This document shows positions 12,738-21,096 of a stretch of DNA of 35,225 nt, one piece after another. Every line of letters starts with the position of its first letter. The stretch's first letter is position 1. Below the pieces are notes generated by a model that saw only the letters and a program-made list of their open reading frames with translations, did no database searches and was not told the DNA's origin. Source of the stretch: a virus; IMG/VR virus record IMGVR_UViG_3300034947_000036, positions 1 through 35,225 of that record, one strand, 5' to 3'. The translations under genes and the position numbers were made by a program.

Positions 12738-14628
12738 CCTTTCCTGGATCAGCATCATCTCGTCCATAGGGCTCGAGCCCGTCTCCCACGATCCAGAAAA
12801 CATCGGGTCCACGTTTGTGGAAACCGAGGAGGATGTGGTGTCCACATCCCTGGACACCCCGCTCGAGGAGGAGGACCTCAGCAAGTACATTCTGGACGGA
12901 CTCGATCCAGAACGCCTCCAGGATGACGAGTATCTGGCCGAGTTCGAGGAGGCTCTCCAGAAGGCAAGCCTTGCCTACTTTGCGAGCCAGACGTTGCGTG
13001 GGGATCCGTCCCCACCGTACAACGGCCAGTTCCTCGTATCCGAGCATCACGAGGAGTGGTCGGAGCTGGTCACGGCTACGAATCGGCTCTGTGTGCTCAG
13101 CCCTCGAGACTCGGGCAAGACGTACTTCTTCGACTTCGCGTACCCCATCTGGATGGCCTGGAAGCATCCCAACAGGGACGGCTTCATCTTCTCTGCGACC
13201 CAGACTCAGGCGCAGCGAATCCTCCGGGACATCCGTGAGGAGATCGAATCCAATCCGCTCCTCCAGCATCTGGTGCCATCGAAGAAGACGCGATGGAACG
13301 ACTCGGAGATCCAGCTGTCCAACGGACACACGATCTACGCTCGAGGCTTCGGAACGAAGGTCCGTGGTGCGCACCCCATCTGGATCGTCTGTGACGACGT
13401 GCTGAACGACGAAACGGCGTACAGCGAAGTCCAGAGGAAGAAGCAGAACGACTACTTCTTCAGCGCCATCGTTCCGATGTGCGTGCCGGGCGGGACCATC
13501 GTGGTGGTGGGCACGCCCTTCCACTCTCTGGACCTATACGCGGAGATCAAACAGAAGAGCGCGTGGACGTACATGCGCTATCAGGCGCTCTTCCAGAGCT
13601 GTGTGGAGTGCGGCCAGAAGAAGGATGCGTGCTCGTGCGAGTCGCCAACGCTCAAGGACACGGCGCTCTGGCCGGAGCGTTACCCGCTCGACTACCTCTA
13701 CTGGAAGCGTGACGAGGACGTTGGTGCTATCCGCTTCGCGCGCGAGTACCTGTGCCAACCGATCTCCGACGACATGTCCCTCTTCCCGAGCTGGCTCTTC
13801 CAGGGCAAGCCGGTGGAGCAGCCTACGCTCAAGCTCGGGATGGAGCCGAGCTTCTGGAAGAAGATGGACCTCGCCATCTACATCGGCGTGGACTTCGCGA
13901 TCTCTGCTTCAGCCAAGGCGGACTACACGGTCATCTTCGTCATGGGTCTGGACCCAAGAGGCAATCGTTGGATTCTGGACATCGCTAGGTATCACGGGCT
14001 TCCGTATATCGCCCAGAAGTCGAAGATCATCGCGATGGCCAGAAAGTGGACGCCTGACCTGGTGTTCTGCGAGGCCAACCAGATGCAGGCCATCTTCGGA
14101 CAGGAGCTCATTCGTGAGACGGATCTACCGGTGAAGCCATTCGTGACGGGCGCCGAGAAGCATCACCTCGAGAAGGGGTTGCCTTCGATCCGTACACTTC
14201 TGGAGAACGGAAAGTTCCGCATCCCACGTGGAGACCAGCACAGTGTGGAGATGACCGAGCTCTTGATCGCCGAGCTCAACAGCTTCACCTTTGACGGAGG
14301 CAAGATCGTTTCCGTGGGTGAGCACGACGACTTGGCGATGGCTCTCTGGATCTGTGACCAGGCCATTCGAGCGGGTGCAGCGTTCTCGAGCACCTTCGGT
14401 ATCGAGGACACCTTCACGCCTCGAGAGCAGAAGAAGGCCAAGCGTGGTGAGCTGTCTCTGGACCCACCTTCGGAGATCATCCGGAAACAGATTGCAGATC
14501 CAGAAGAAGGGGAGCAGACTGACCCATTCACAGGGCTGCCGTTGAACGAGGATGGCTCGTTGAAGGAGTGGCAGCCACAACAAGGAGCACCGGTTCCCCA
14601 CGGTGGTGGTGGATGGTCGGTGTTCTAG
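12304..14628 (+). CDS. terL: Terminase large subunit (packaging ATPase-nuclease)
   Basis: The motor ATPase drives DNA into the prohead and its nuclease cuts the concatemer. In the numbering from GTG 12304 the motifs are: Walker A LSPRDSGKT (265-273), Walker B IWIVCDD (359-365), coupling motif VVGTPF (401-406), an unusual cysteine insert CVECGQKKDACSC (433-445), and RNase H-like nuclease acids at Asp530 (GVDFA), Asp540 (KADYT) and EHDD near 676. The start is uncertain: GTG 12304 (GGAGGGGG 17 bases upstream), ATG 12349 or ATG 12655 are possible, and I give the longest. The first 115 residues are a Ser/Thr/Pro/Lys-rich linker. They keep the phage's AAG and TCG codon habits, which supports real coding there despite overlap with the PHP gene. 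Confidence 0.92.
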   Translation: MVSPLHPLRDRLLLAMLLDVAATISKTPLKGASGKTTNSGPQKASKKSSKPSGSKVTTTGIPSSKLKGSNTSGAGPTGSATTATIPTQTAIPTSSSPKKPSPIPSSSETSGPPSLLSMLGLDIRKSSPVLGSDSFEDPESESSADLSWISIISSIGLEPVSHDPENIGSTFVETEEDVVSTSLDTPLEEEDLSKYILDGLDPERLQDDEYLAEFEEALQKASLAYFASQTLRGDPSPPYNGQFLVSEHHEEWSELVTATNRLCVLSPRDSGKTYFFDFAYPIWMAWKHPNRDGFIFSATQTQAQRILRDIREEIESNPLLQHLVPSKKTRWNDSEIQLSNGHTIYARGFGTKVRGAHPIWIVCDDVLNDETAYSEVQRKKQNDYFFSAIVPMCVPGGTIVVVGTPFHSLDLYAEIKQKSAWTYMRYQALFQSCVECGQKKDACSCESPTLKDTALWPERYPLDYLYWKRDEDVGAIRFAREYLCQPISDDMSLFPSWLFQGKPVEQPTLKLGMEPSFWKKMDLAIYIGVDFAISASAKADYTVIFVMGLDPRGNRWILDIARYHGLPYIAQKSKIIAMARKWTPDLVFCEANQMQAIFGQELIRETDLPVKPFVTGAEKHHLEKGLPSIRTLLENGKFRIPRGDQHSVEMTELLIAELNSFTFDGGKIVSVGEHDDLAMALWICDQAIRAGAAFSSTFGIEDTFTPREQKKAKRGELSLDPPSEIIRKQIADPEEGEQTDPFTGLPLNEDGSLKEWQPQQGAPVPHGGGGWSVF

Positions 14629-14639
14629 GAAGGCACAGC

Positions 14640-14897
14640 ATGAAGACCGAGAACGAGAAGCGCGCTGCCCTCGGGTACGAACCAGATCCGCACGGAGATC
14701 GTTACGTCCAGGATCCGAAGATTCTGGACTTCTTCAAGGCCGACCATCTGAGGGAGCCCCTGAAGTCCGTGAGTGGCTCCTTCTGTGCTCTGGCCCACGA
14801 GCTCGTCGAGAGGTTGCCCGACTCGGCAGAGCGCAGCGTGGCGCTCAGGAAGCTCCTGGAGGCGAAGGACGCGGCCTGTCGGGCGGCGCTGCCATGA
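14640..14897 (+). CDS. Small helical protein resembling the Acb2/Tad1 hairpin family
   Basis: This 85-residue protein starts at ATG 14640 after AGGAAGG. Its C-terminal two-thirds reads as two helices: FFKADHLREPLKSVSGSFCA, LAHELVERLPDSAERSVALR, then KLLEAKDAACRAAL. The pattern PxSxExSxAL..L..A...A matches small phage proteins grouped with the Acb2/Tad1 hairpin domain. Acb2 is known as a sponge for the cyclic nucleotides that signal CBASS defence. I recognise the pattern from memory; distant members may do something else, so the anti-CBASS role is a hypothesis. ATGA coupling to the membrane protein downstream. Confidence 0.75.
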   Translation: MKTENEKRAALGYEPDPHGDRYVQDPKILDFFKADHLREPLKSVSGSFCALAHELVERLPDSAERSVALRKLLEAKDAACRAALP

Positions 14898-15055
14898 TCC
14901 CGTCGATCTTCGGTGGTTCGGCGTTGGGGTGGGTGGCCACGATGGCCTCCTTCGGCGTCGTCATCCTGGCTGTCGGAATCCTGACGGCTGTCCTGTACCC
15001 ACCGCTCTGGCTCCTCGAGTGGGCTCTGGGCGTTTTCCAGAAGGCCTTCGCGTGA
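14894..15055 (+). CDS. Small membrane protein
   Basis: This 53-residue protein starts at ATG 14894 (ATGA overlap). It is almost entirely hydrophobic: a first segment about residues 8-33 (GSALGWVATMASFGVVILAV, then GILTAVLYPP) and a second, shorter one (LWLLEWALGVFQKAF). One or two membrane passes are likely. It pairs with the 24-residue membrane peptide immediately after it (TGATG). Holin-like or other membrane roles are possible but not supported by any specific motif. Confidence 0.65.
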   Translation: MIPSIFGGSALGWVATMASFGVVILAVGILTAVLYPPLWLLEWALGVFQKAFA

Positions 15056-15129
15056 TGCGACAGGGCACCTGGCTCTGGTGGCTTTTCTGGGCTGCCGTGC
15101 TCGCCGGTGTCCTCCAGGCGATCGCGTGA
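15055..15129 (+). CDS. Tiny tryptophan-rich membrane peptide
   Basis: This 24-residue frame (MRQGTWLWWLFWAAVLAGVL, then QAIA) starts at an ATG overlapping the previous stop (TGATG). It consists of one transmembrane-length helix with four tryptophans at its front end. The coupled junction and composition favour a real small membrane peptide over chance, but at this size the call is tentative. It could assist or oppose its neighbour, as small lysis or antiholin peptides do. Confidence 0.45.
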   Translation: MRQGTWLWWLFWAAVLAGVLQAIA

Positions 15130-15211
15130 CGATCGTTCGATCCCTAGGGGATCACTTTGAGTGGACCCCAGGCCTGGCCAGAGGCCAGGACGCGTGGCAA
15201 GCTCGGAAATC
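15130..15211. promoter_or_regulatory. Intergenic region with two hairpins
   Basis: This 82-base gap holds an imperfect inverted repeat around ATCCCTAGGGGAT (15140-15152) and a perfect 7-base inverted repeat CCTGGCC-AGA-GGCCAGG at 15173-15189. No T-run follows either one, so a classical Rho-independent terminator is not evident. They may be a processing site, an attenuator or a regulatory structure at the change from the small membrane genes to the virion genes. I see no convincing promoter. Confidence 0.45.
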
Positions 15212-16237
15212 ATGGCGGCCACCCTCACCCTGCGCGGATCTGCGTTTCCTGATCAGCCGCGCTTCCATCTCTTGGAGAAGGGCAACAAGCTGAAGGGCGG
15301 GAAGGGGGACAAGCTCACTCCGTCCGATGTCGATCCCAAGCAGCTGAAGATGGGGATCGCGCACGAGCTCGAGCATACCAAGGACCGTAGCGTGGCTCAG
15401 GAGATTGCTCTGGATCATCTCGCCGAAGATCCCAAGTACTACTCCAAGCTCCAGAAAATCGAGAAGGCCGCAGGTCTGGATCTCATCCAGGGAGCTCCAC
15501 AGGCTCAGTTCACGGGGTTCGTTCGGTATCCAGGTCAGGTTCCAGGGGCCAACGCTCCGCCGATGCATATCCGCCCTCGTCTCGATCCAGAAGCCGAAAA
15601 GCTCACCCAGGACAAACCGCCAGCGTGGACAGCCGGTCGAGCTCTGGACATGCCGGTCCAGAATTCCTGGGATGTCGTGAAGGGGTTGGGGCTGTCGAAG
15701 GGTCTCGAGAACCGTCTTCGTGGCATCGTGTCTCGAGAGATTCTATCTGCCCCCAATCGCCTCCAGATGCGGAAGTCTCTGATGAGCGTCCTACTCCACG
15801 AGGTTCTGCCTCCAGAAGTACGTGGCATCATCAACACCCGCGCCACGAAGCTCTACGAGAAGCTGATCCAGAAGTCTGGCTACCGTGAGACGTGGTCGGC
15901 GGACGACATGCAGGAGCTCGAATGGCTCCAGAAAGCTGATGCTCGAGGCGGGAAGTACGTTGCCCGCATCACGAAGCAAGGCAAGCATCGGTACTACTAC
16001 GACGAGTCCGAGTACAAGAAGGACCACGGCGAACACTCCAAGGGTGACGAGAACCGCTCGAAGTACATCTCGAGCTCGGCCTTGAAGGCCGTGGAGAAGG
16101 CGGGAGGGTCCTGCGGCTTCGACGCCTTCGGCGATCTCGTCAAGCGCTATGGACCGAAAGAGGTCCATAGCGCTGTGCGGGGACACGTGGACTCGGGTAA
16201 GCTCAAGTTCAACAAGGGGAAATTCTCATGCCAGTGA
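15212..16237 (+). CDS. DUF5661-like virion-region protein
   Basis: This 341-residue protein starts at ATG 15212; GTG 15161 in the same frame would place the start inside a hairpin region. Residues about 35-85 match the DUF5661 pattern known from phage structural loci: LKMGIAHELEHTKDRSVAQE followed by IALDHLAEDPKYYSKLQ. The C-terminal 110 residues hold a short module GGKYVARITKQGKHRYYYDE seen in variants in many phage polyvalent proteins, then a basic domain rich in Lys and His. The TCCAGAA word occurs six times, all in - orientation. Likely a virion-associated or assembly protein; exact role unknown. It overlaps the next gene by 10 bases. Confidence 0.75.
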   Translation: MAATLTLRGSAFPDQPRFHLLEKGNKLKGGKGDKLTPSDVDPKQLKMGIAHELEHTKDRSVAQEIALDHLAEDPKYYSKLQKIEKAAGLDLIQGAPQAQFTGFVRYPGQVPGANAPPMHIRPRLDPEAEKLTQDKPPAWTAGRALDMPVQNSWDVVKGLGLSKGLENRLRGIVSREILSAPNRLQMRKSLMSVLLHEVLPPEVRGIINTRATKLYEKLIQKSGYRETWSADDMQELEWLQKADARGGKYVARITKQGKHRYYYDESEYKKDHGEHSKGDENRSKYISSSALKAVEKAGGSCGFDAFGDLVKRYGPKEVHSAVRGHVDSGKLKFNKGKFSCQ

Positions 16238-18405
16238 GCAAGTTCAAGCCCGATCCGAGCGTGGTCCAGAGCGGCTACTACAACGACCGCAACGGTACGC
16301 CGAACGCGATCCCGGGTGGGCGCATCACCGGAGACGATCTCACGGCGGCGACGCAGGAGACTGCACGCACCGTCCAGGCGATCTCGAAGGCCATCAGCAC
16401 CGGCGTCATCTCCAGCGTTGGAGCTCCTGGTGAGGGTGCTCCATCCGCTGCGCAGATCGTCCGTATGATGAAGGGTGGTGCTGCCCCGGCTCAGTCGAGC
16501 GCGGACGACAACCGCTTCAACCTCGTGGAAACGCCCGGAGGTTGGTTCGTGCCGGCCAACGATCCACGAGCGCGGAACGCGATGGCGGTCATCGAGGACC
16601 TATCGTCGGACGGTGCGGTTCCATTCGGGTTCGACGATGGGATTCGCAAGTCGGACACTCCTGCGCCAGAACCGTCCGACGACGACAACGAGCCGGACGC
16701 CGAGGAACAGGAAGAGCGAGCTGAAGCCAAGGAGAAGATGGACGAGCAGATGAAGAAGCGCGTCCAGAAAGCTCAGATCGACAAGACGCCGGTCCAGAAG
16801 AGCTTCTTCGCAGCACTCGCGGAGGGGCGCCAGATCCAGAAGGCGGTTCGGTTCGCCACCCCGGCGGATCTCGAGAAGGGCATGTACGGATCCTGGTACG
16901 AGCAGTACATGGGTACGCCGCTCGAGGTCGAGGCCATCCAGTGTGAGCTGGACTTCGTGAAGGCGAAGCAGGGTCTGGACAACAAGTCCTACAAGGGCAA
17001 GGACCGCGACAAGTACTACGACGAGATGGACAAGCTCCGCGCGAAGTTCAACGAGAAGCGCGTGGACTTGGAGATTCGTCTTCTGGAGCACAAGCGGGAT
17101 CGAGCCAAGCAGTACGCGGCCATGAACAAGTCGGAGAAGAAGACCATGGATCTGAAGAAGGGTGGGGAAGGATCGCGCGGTGGTAAGGTCATCGGTCACA
17201 CCGCAAGCGGCAAGCCCGTCTATGCCCAGAAGTACGCCGCCCACGGTTCGAGTTTCCGTGGCGAGCACGAGAAGATGACCCCGGCCCAGCATCGCGAGCA
17301 CGCGAAGGTCTACATGGAGCACCACGGCTCTGGGAAGACGCTGGCCCACAACCACTCGAGCTCGCACGCCCATCAGCACGTGATGGAGGCGAACCGCAAG
17401 GAAGGCAAGGGGACCGTGGAGGGGCTCAAGGAGAGCCGCGCCATGCACCAGGCGACCGCGGACGCCAAGAAGAAGAAGGTCAAGAAGGCCAGCGGCGTCC
17501 CAGGCGCCATGGAGAAGGGGATCGACATGAGCGGACTCGAGGGGTTCATCCAGAAGAGCGAGGCAGACACCCAGCGTGTGTCGGCGAAGAGCGCCGGGGA
17601 CATTCTGGACGAGTTCATCCAGAAGTCCCAGGGGATGCCGGAGGGCGGTCCACGGAAGGACCTGCCACGGTCCATGAACCAGGAGGACGGCGGCAACCTC
17701 GCAGGTGTCGGTCAGGGGTCCGGGCCGCAGGATGCGGGCATGGCCACCGTCGAGTCGACGGCGAAGAAGCGGAAGCAGAAGGGCAAGAACTACGCGGGCA
17801 CCGGCCTCGCAGCTCAGCCCGTCGCCGATGCGGAGCTCGAGGTCGAAGGGAAGGGTCTCGAGAAGTCCTTCGTGACCTGGGACGACATCCAAGACGAGCA
17901 GCCCGAGCGCCTTTCCACGATGGCCAAGGCCCTCAACGAGCAGATGGACTGGAGCAAGGCTGGCGAGACCGGGGCACGCCTCCGTGCGATGCTGAACGCC
18001 CAGCTCCAGAATCAGGACCTCGACGAGGTGATGGGTCTCGGGGTCGCTCCGGCGGCGGCTCAGCTCCAGATCGAGGAGGAGGGCGCCAAGGTCACGATGA
18101 TCCAGAAGGGCATCCTGTACGAGTCGGACCGCGACGATCAGCGCATCGAGAAGGCCATGGAGCAGTACGCCTCCGACGGTGGACTCACCTTCGCCCAGCC
18201 GGCGTCGGTGAACCTCAACGGACAGCTCCAGAAGATGCAGACCTGCGGCACCTGCGGCACGCTCACGAAGAGCATGTACGCCAGCTGTCAGGGCTGTGGT
18301 TCGCCGATCCATGCGGCGGCTCCGCACGCCCAGGGACTGCATCTCGGTCCGGAGCTCCAGAAGAGCATCATCGTCGGCGAGGAAGAGGACCTGTTCGTCG
18401 GCTGA
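16228..18405 (+). CDS. Large virion-associated hypothetical protein with C-terminal zinc ribbon
   Basis: This 725-residue protein lies directly upstream of the portal gene. Residues 1-130 are Gly/Ala-rich. An acidic stretch is at about 140-180, followed by a Lys-rich coiled coil (about 240-310). A linker GGKVIGHTASGKPVY resembles GGKIVGYNSKGQPIY in the 2180-residue protein. A histidine cluster (AHNHSSSHAHQH) sits near 375. The C-terminus has a CGTC...CQGC zinc ribbon (Cys673, 676, 687, 690). It is modular and low in recognisable enzymes, as are internal or accessory head proteins. Ten TCCAGAA words and two TTCTGGA words lie inside it, the former giving repeated VQK, IQK and LQK triplets. Confidence 0.75.
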   Translation: MPVSKFKPDPSVVQSGYYNDRNGTPNAIPGGRITGDDLTAATQETARTVQAISKAISTGVISSVGAPGEGAPSAAQIVRMMKGGAAPAQSSADDNRFNLVETPGGWFVPANDPRARNAMAVIEDLSSDGAVPFGFDDGIRKSDTPAPEPSDDDNEPDAEEQEERAEAKEKMDEQMKKRVQKAQIDKTPVQKSFFAALAEGRQIQKAVRFATPADLEKGMYGSWYEQYMGTPLEVEAIQCELDFVKAKQGLDNKSYKGKDRDKYYDEMDKLRAKFNEKRVDLEIRLLEHKRDRAKQYAAMNKSEKKTMDLKKGGEGSRGGKVIGHTASGKPVYAQKYAAHGSSFRGEHEKMTPAQHREHAKVYMEHHGSGKTLAHNHSSSHAHQHVMEANRKEGKGTVEGLKESRAMHQATADAKKKKVKKASGVPGAMEKGIDMSGLEGFIQKSEADTQRVSAKSAGDILDEFIQKSQGMPEGGPRKDLPRSMNQEDGGNLAGVGQGSGPQDAGMATVESTAKKRKQKGKNYAGTGLAAQPVADAELEVEGKGLEKSFVTWDDIQDEQPERLSTMAKALNEQMDWSKAGETGARLRAMLNAQLQNQDLDEVMGLGVAPAAAQLQIEEEGAKVTMIQKGILYESDRDDQRIEKAMEQYASDGGLTFAQPASVNLNGQLQKMQTCGTCGTLTKSMYASCQGCGSPIHAAAPHAQGLHLGPELQKSIIVGEEEDLFVG

Positions 18406-18455
18406 TCCACAACGGTCGCTAGACCTGCTTGTCCTCTCGGACGCTTGGGGTACGT

Positions 18456-20075
18456 ATGGCCTTCCTTCAGAACATCATCTCCACCGCGGACAACCTGGCG
18501 AAGGCGGCAGCCGCTGCCTCCGCCAACGTCGCCACAGGCCTGTCTGGGACGGTTCGTGGGGATGACACTCCTCCGGTCGAGCCGGCCGAGGAGGAAGGCA
18601 AGGCGCTCGTCTGGGACCCCTTCAGCATCATCGAGCAGCTCGGGTACAAGGACCGTCCCAGCAGCATCACCTACGGCACCCTCGAGTCCATCGTCTGGAA
18701 GATTCCCCTCATCCAGTCGATCATCCTGACGCGTCTGAACCAGATCACGACCTTCTGTCAGCCGCAGAAGGATATGTTCCAACCGGGCTTCCGTGTGCGG
18801 GTAGGAGACAACGACTACAAGCCCACGGCGGCGGATCGGAAGTTCATCGCGAAGCTCGAGGACATGTGCCTCAACACCGGCGTCACCGAACACAGCCTCC
18901 AGAGGGATCGTCTCGGGAAGTTCTGCAAGCAAGCGGTGCGGGACAGTCTGACGCTCGATCAGATGTGCTTCGAGGTCATCAAGAACCGGAAGGGTGTCCC
19001 GGCCCATTGGAACGTCGTGGATGCGAAGACCATTCGCCTCGCGGACACTCTTCAGGCGTCGTACACCCATGATCCAGACGTCATTCGGACGGTCCAGATC
19101 TACGACAACATGGTCATCAACGAGTGGCGTCGGGACGAGATGGCCTTCTGCGTCCGCAACCCGCACAGCTCCATTCGTCTCTACGGCTACGGTGTCTCCG
19201 AGGCGGAGATGCTCATCAACGCCGTGACGGCCATTCTCTGGGCCTTCGAGTACAACCAGAAGTTCTTCTCCCAGGGAAGCGTGGCGAAGGGCCTCCTCAA
19301 CATCAAGGGGGCCATGAACCAGACGCAGCTGAAGGCGTTCCGCCGTCAGTGGTACCAGATGATTTCTGGAGTCGAGAACGCTTGGCGTTCGCCGGTTCTC
19401 AACTCCGACGGGGATGTCCAGTGGGTCTCCATGCACACGAGCAATCGTGACATGGAGTTCTCGATGTGGATGGACTTCCTCATCAAGCTGATTTCTGGAG
19501 TCTTCCAGATCGACCCGATGGAGCTCGGCTTCAAATACGGCAACTCCGGTCAGGACAAGGCGATGTTCGAGACCGGCAACATGGCCAAGCTCACGGCCAG
19601 CCGGGACAAAGGCTTGCGTCCTCTTCTGGAGTTCGTGGCCGAAGCGATCACCGACTACATCATCAAGCCGATCGACAAGGACTTCGTGTTCGAGTTCATC
19701 GGGCTCGAGCGTCATTCGAAGGATGATCTGGCGAAGCTCAACCAGCAGAGGGTCAAGACGACGCACACGCCGAATGAGCTTCGTGCCGAACAAGACCTCG
19801 AACCTCTCGGAGATCCAGACGATCCGAACAACATCTACAACAACATTCTGGATCCGGTCGTCGGACAGTCGCTTGCGACGGACAAGCAGATGGCGTTGGC
19901 GGCGTCGATGCCTGTTGACGGCGGCGGGGATGGCAGCGAGGATCCAGACCAGCCTGACGATGGAGCTGACACCGGACCGGACTTCTCCGAGGAGGACTTC
20001 GTGGCGGCAGCGGGCGACATCAAGAAGGCCCTCACGTTGCCACGAAAGACGGTCCGCATGACCGTGGAGGTGTGA
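18456..20075 (+). CDS. Phage portal protein
   Basis: This 539-residue protein forms the dodecameric ring at the capsid vertex through which DNA passes. The order is that of HK97/SPP1-type portals: a variable N-terminus, a first conserved block (LESIVWKIPLIQSIILTRLN), a beta-rich wing (KPTAADRKFIAKLEDMCLNT), the RLYGYGVSEAEMLINAVTAI stem motif, FFSQGSVAKGLLNIKG, and ISGVFQIDPMELGF. The tail from 485 on is acidic and flexible. ATG 18456 is chosen over an upstream TTG. It lies where a portal gene belongs, between terminase and capsid. Four forward TTCTGGA words all lie in its second half. Confidence 0.9.
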   Translation: MAFLQNIISTADNLAKAAAAASANVATGLSGTVRGDDTPPVEPAEEEGKALVWDPFSIIEQLGYKDRPSSITYGTLESIVWKIPLIQSIILTRLNQITTFCQPQKDMFQPGFRVRVGDNDYKPTAADRKFIAKLEDMCLNTGVTEHSLQRDRLGKFCKQAVRDSLTLDQMCFEVIKNRKGVPAHWNVVDAKTIRLADTLQASYTHDPDVIRTVQIYDNMVINEWRRDEMAFCVRNPHSSIRLYGYGVSEAEMLINAVTAILWAFEYNQKFFSQGSVAKGLLNIKGAMNQTQLKAFRRQWYQMISGVENAWRSPVLNSDGDVQWVSMHTSNRDMEFSMWMDFLIKLISGVFQIDPMELGFKYGNSGQDKAMFETGNMAKLTASRDKGLRPLLEFVAEAITDYIIKPIDKDFVFEFIGLERHSKDDLAKLNQQRVKTTHTPNELRAEQDLEPLGDPDDPNNIYNNILDPVVGQSLATDKQMALAASMPVDGGGDGSEDPDQPDDGADTGPDFSEEDFVAAAGDIKKALTLPRKTVRMTVEV

Positions 20076-20076
20076 A

Positions 20077-20259
20077 ATGCTGAAGGCAGGGAACCAGAAG
20101 AAGCAACCGAAGCCGCGCCAGGTCGTCTACAAGGACGTCTCGGGCCAGGAGCTGACCGCCGAGCAGGTCCAGGAGCTCCAGCGGCGGCGTCTCCAGAAGT
20201 CGAACGGACAGCCGATGTCCGGGCTCGTCGACACCGAGACCACGGAGTACGAGGACTGA
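20077..20259 (+). CDS. Small basic hypothetical protein
   Basis: This 60-residue protein begins one base after the portal stop. It is basic at the start (MLKAGNQKKQPKPRQVVYKD), has a helical middle (ELTAEQVQELQRRRLQKSNG) and an acidic end (DTETTEYED). Short charged proteins at this place in head operons are often neck or connector accessories, but no motif shows this. Three bases separate it from the next gene, so it is part of the portal-capsid transcription unit. Confidence 0.65.
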   Translation: MLKAGNQKKQPKPRQVVYKDVSGQELTAEQVQELQRRRLQKSNGQPMSGLVDTETTEYED

Positions 20260-20262
20260 ACC

Positions 20263-20697
20263 ATGCCACTGACCATCGACATCAATCCCCAGCTCGACAT
20301 CTTCCGTGACGCGGCCAAGAAGTCGAAGGCCTACGACATGGACGAGACGTTGGTGAAGGCGACCATCTCCAACTTCACCAAGTACATGGACGAGCTCATC
20401 CCCGTGTTGGCCGGCGGGACTCCGGGGACGCCGATGGCGGTGGACCTCACCCGATTCCAGACGGCAGCGCGCGGTATCCAGGTCATCAGCAACCTTCCGA
20501 TCGTCATGGTCGTGGACTTCGGCGACGGAAACGGTGCTCGAGAGATCCCGCTGGACAAGGCGACGGCTTCGACTACCAGCACCGTCACGTACTGTCGTGC
20601 GACGCTGGAAGTCGCCTCCATCGCCAGTCTCAGTTTCCGAAACGATCAGGGCGCAGGCAACGATGCCGAGGTCCAGTTCGCCATTTGGGGAGACTGA
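20263..20697 (+). CDS. Hypothetical virion-region protein, 144 residues
   Basis: This protein has a helical N-terminal third (DIFRDAAKKSKAYDMDETLV) and a beta-rich rest (IQVISNLPIVMVVDFGDGNG, then VTYCRATLEVASIASLSFRN). This layout could suit a decoration or connector protein, which is inference. It holds no TTCTGGA word. Its codon use is highly GC3-biased, as in the capsid gene, which may point to strong expression. Confidence 0.7.
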   Translation: MPLTIDINPQLDIFRDAAKKSKAYDMDETLVKATISNFTKYMDELIPVLAGGTPGTPMAVDLTRFQTAARGIQVISNLPIVMVVDFGDGNGAREIPLDKATASTTSTVTYCRATLEVASIASLSFRNDQGAGNDAEVQFAIWGD

Positions 20698-20703
20698 TGC
20701 GCC

Positions 20704-21096
20704 GTGAAGGTCCACCTGGAAGCTGATCCCCGGGAGCTCCTCGAGAAGGGCCCCGAGCTGATTCAGAAGCTCGCACTTCGGCTGGGCGTGGACCTGTCCA
20801 CCTTGGTGGATCCGGAGGAGGTGCTCCAGAAGGCAGCACCTGCGGAGCCTCAGCTGCACCACAAGGCCATGGCCGAGATGCAGGTGAAGGAGCGCGCGAT
20901 CTACGAAGCCCAGATGAAGGCCATGCTGGACGAGATCGGTGCATTCTTGAACACCTCGATGAAGACGCCCACGCTGGCGAAGAGTCTCCGAGAAGCTCTT
21001 CTGGCGAAGGGCTACAAGGAGGCGGACATCGATCACCCACGTGGTGTACTCTTCGGGTTGACGAGCCAGGAGCTCGAGACGCTTGTGGAGGGATAG
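20704..21096 (+). CDS. Hypothetical helical protein, 130 residues
   Basis: It starts at GTG 20704, six bases after the previous stop. The protein is helical throughout, with a central coiled coil (KAMAEMQVKERAIYEAQMKA, then MLDEIGAFLNTSMK). The C-terminus reads DHPRGVLFGLTSQELETLVE. Stop and next start are directly adjacent (TAG then GTG). No family is recognised. Position between portal and MuF suggests a head-assembly role. Confidence 0.7.
   Translation: MKVHLEADPRELLEKGPELIQKLALRLGVDLSTLVDPEEVLQKAAPAEPQLHHKAMAEMQVKERAIYEAQMKAMLDEIGAFLNTSMKTPTLAKSLREALLAKGYKEADIDHPRGVLFGLTSQELETLVEG

Noticed and set aside
15161-15211. GTG 15161 as start of the DUF5661-like protein
   Set aside because: It would code through a perfect hairpin and adds a Pro/Arg/Gly-rich piece without family similarity; ATG 15212 is simpler.
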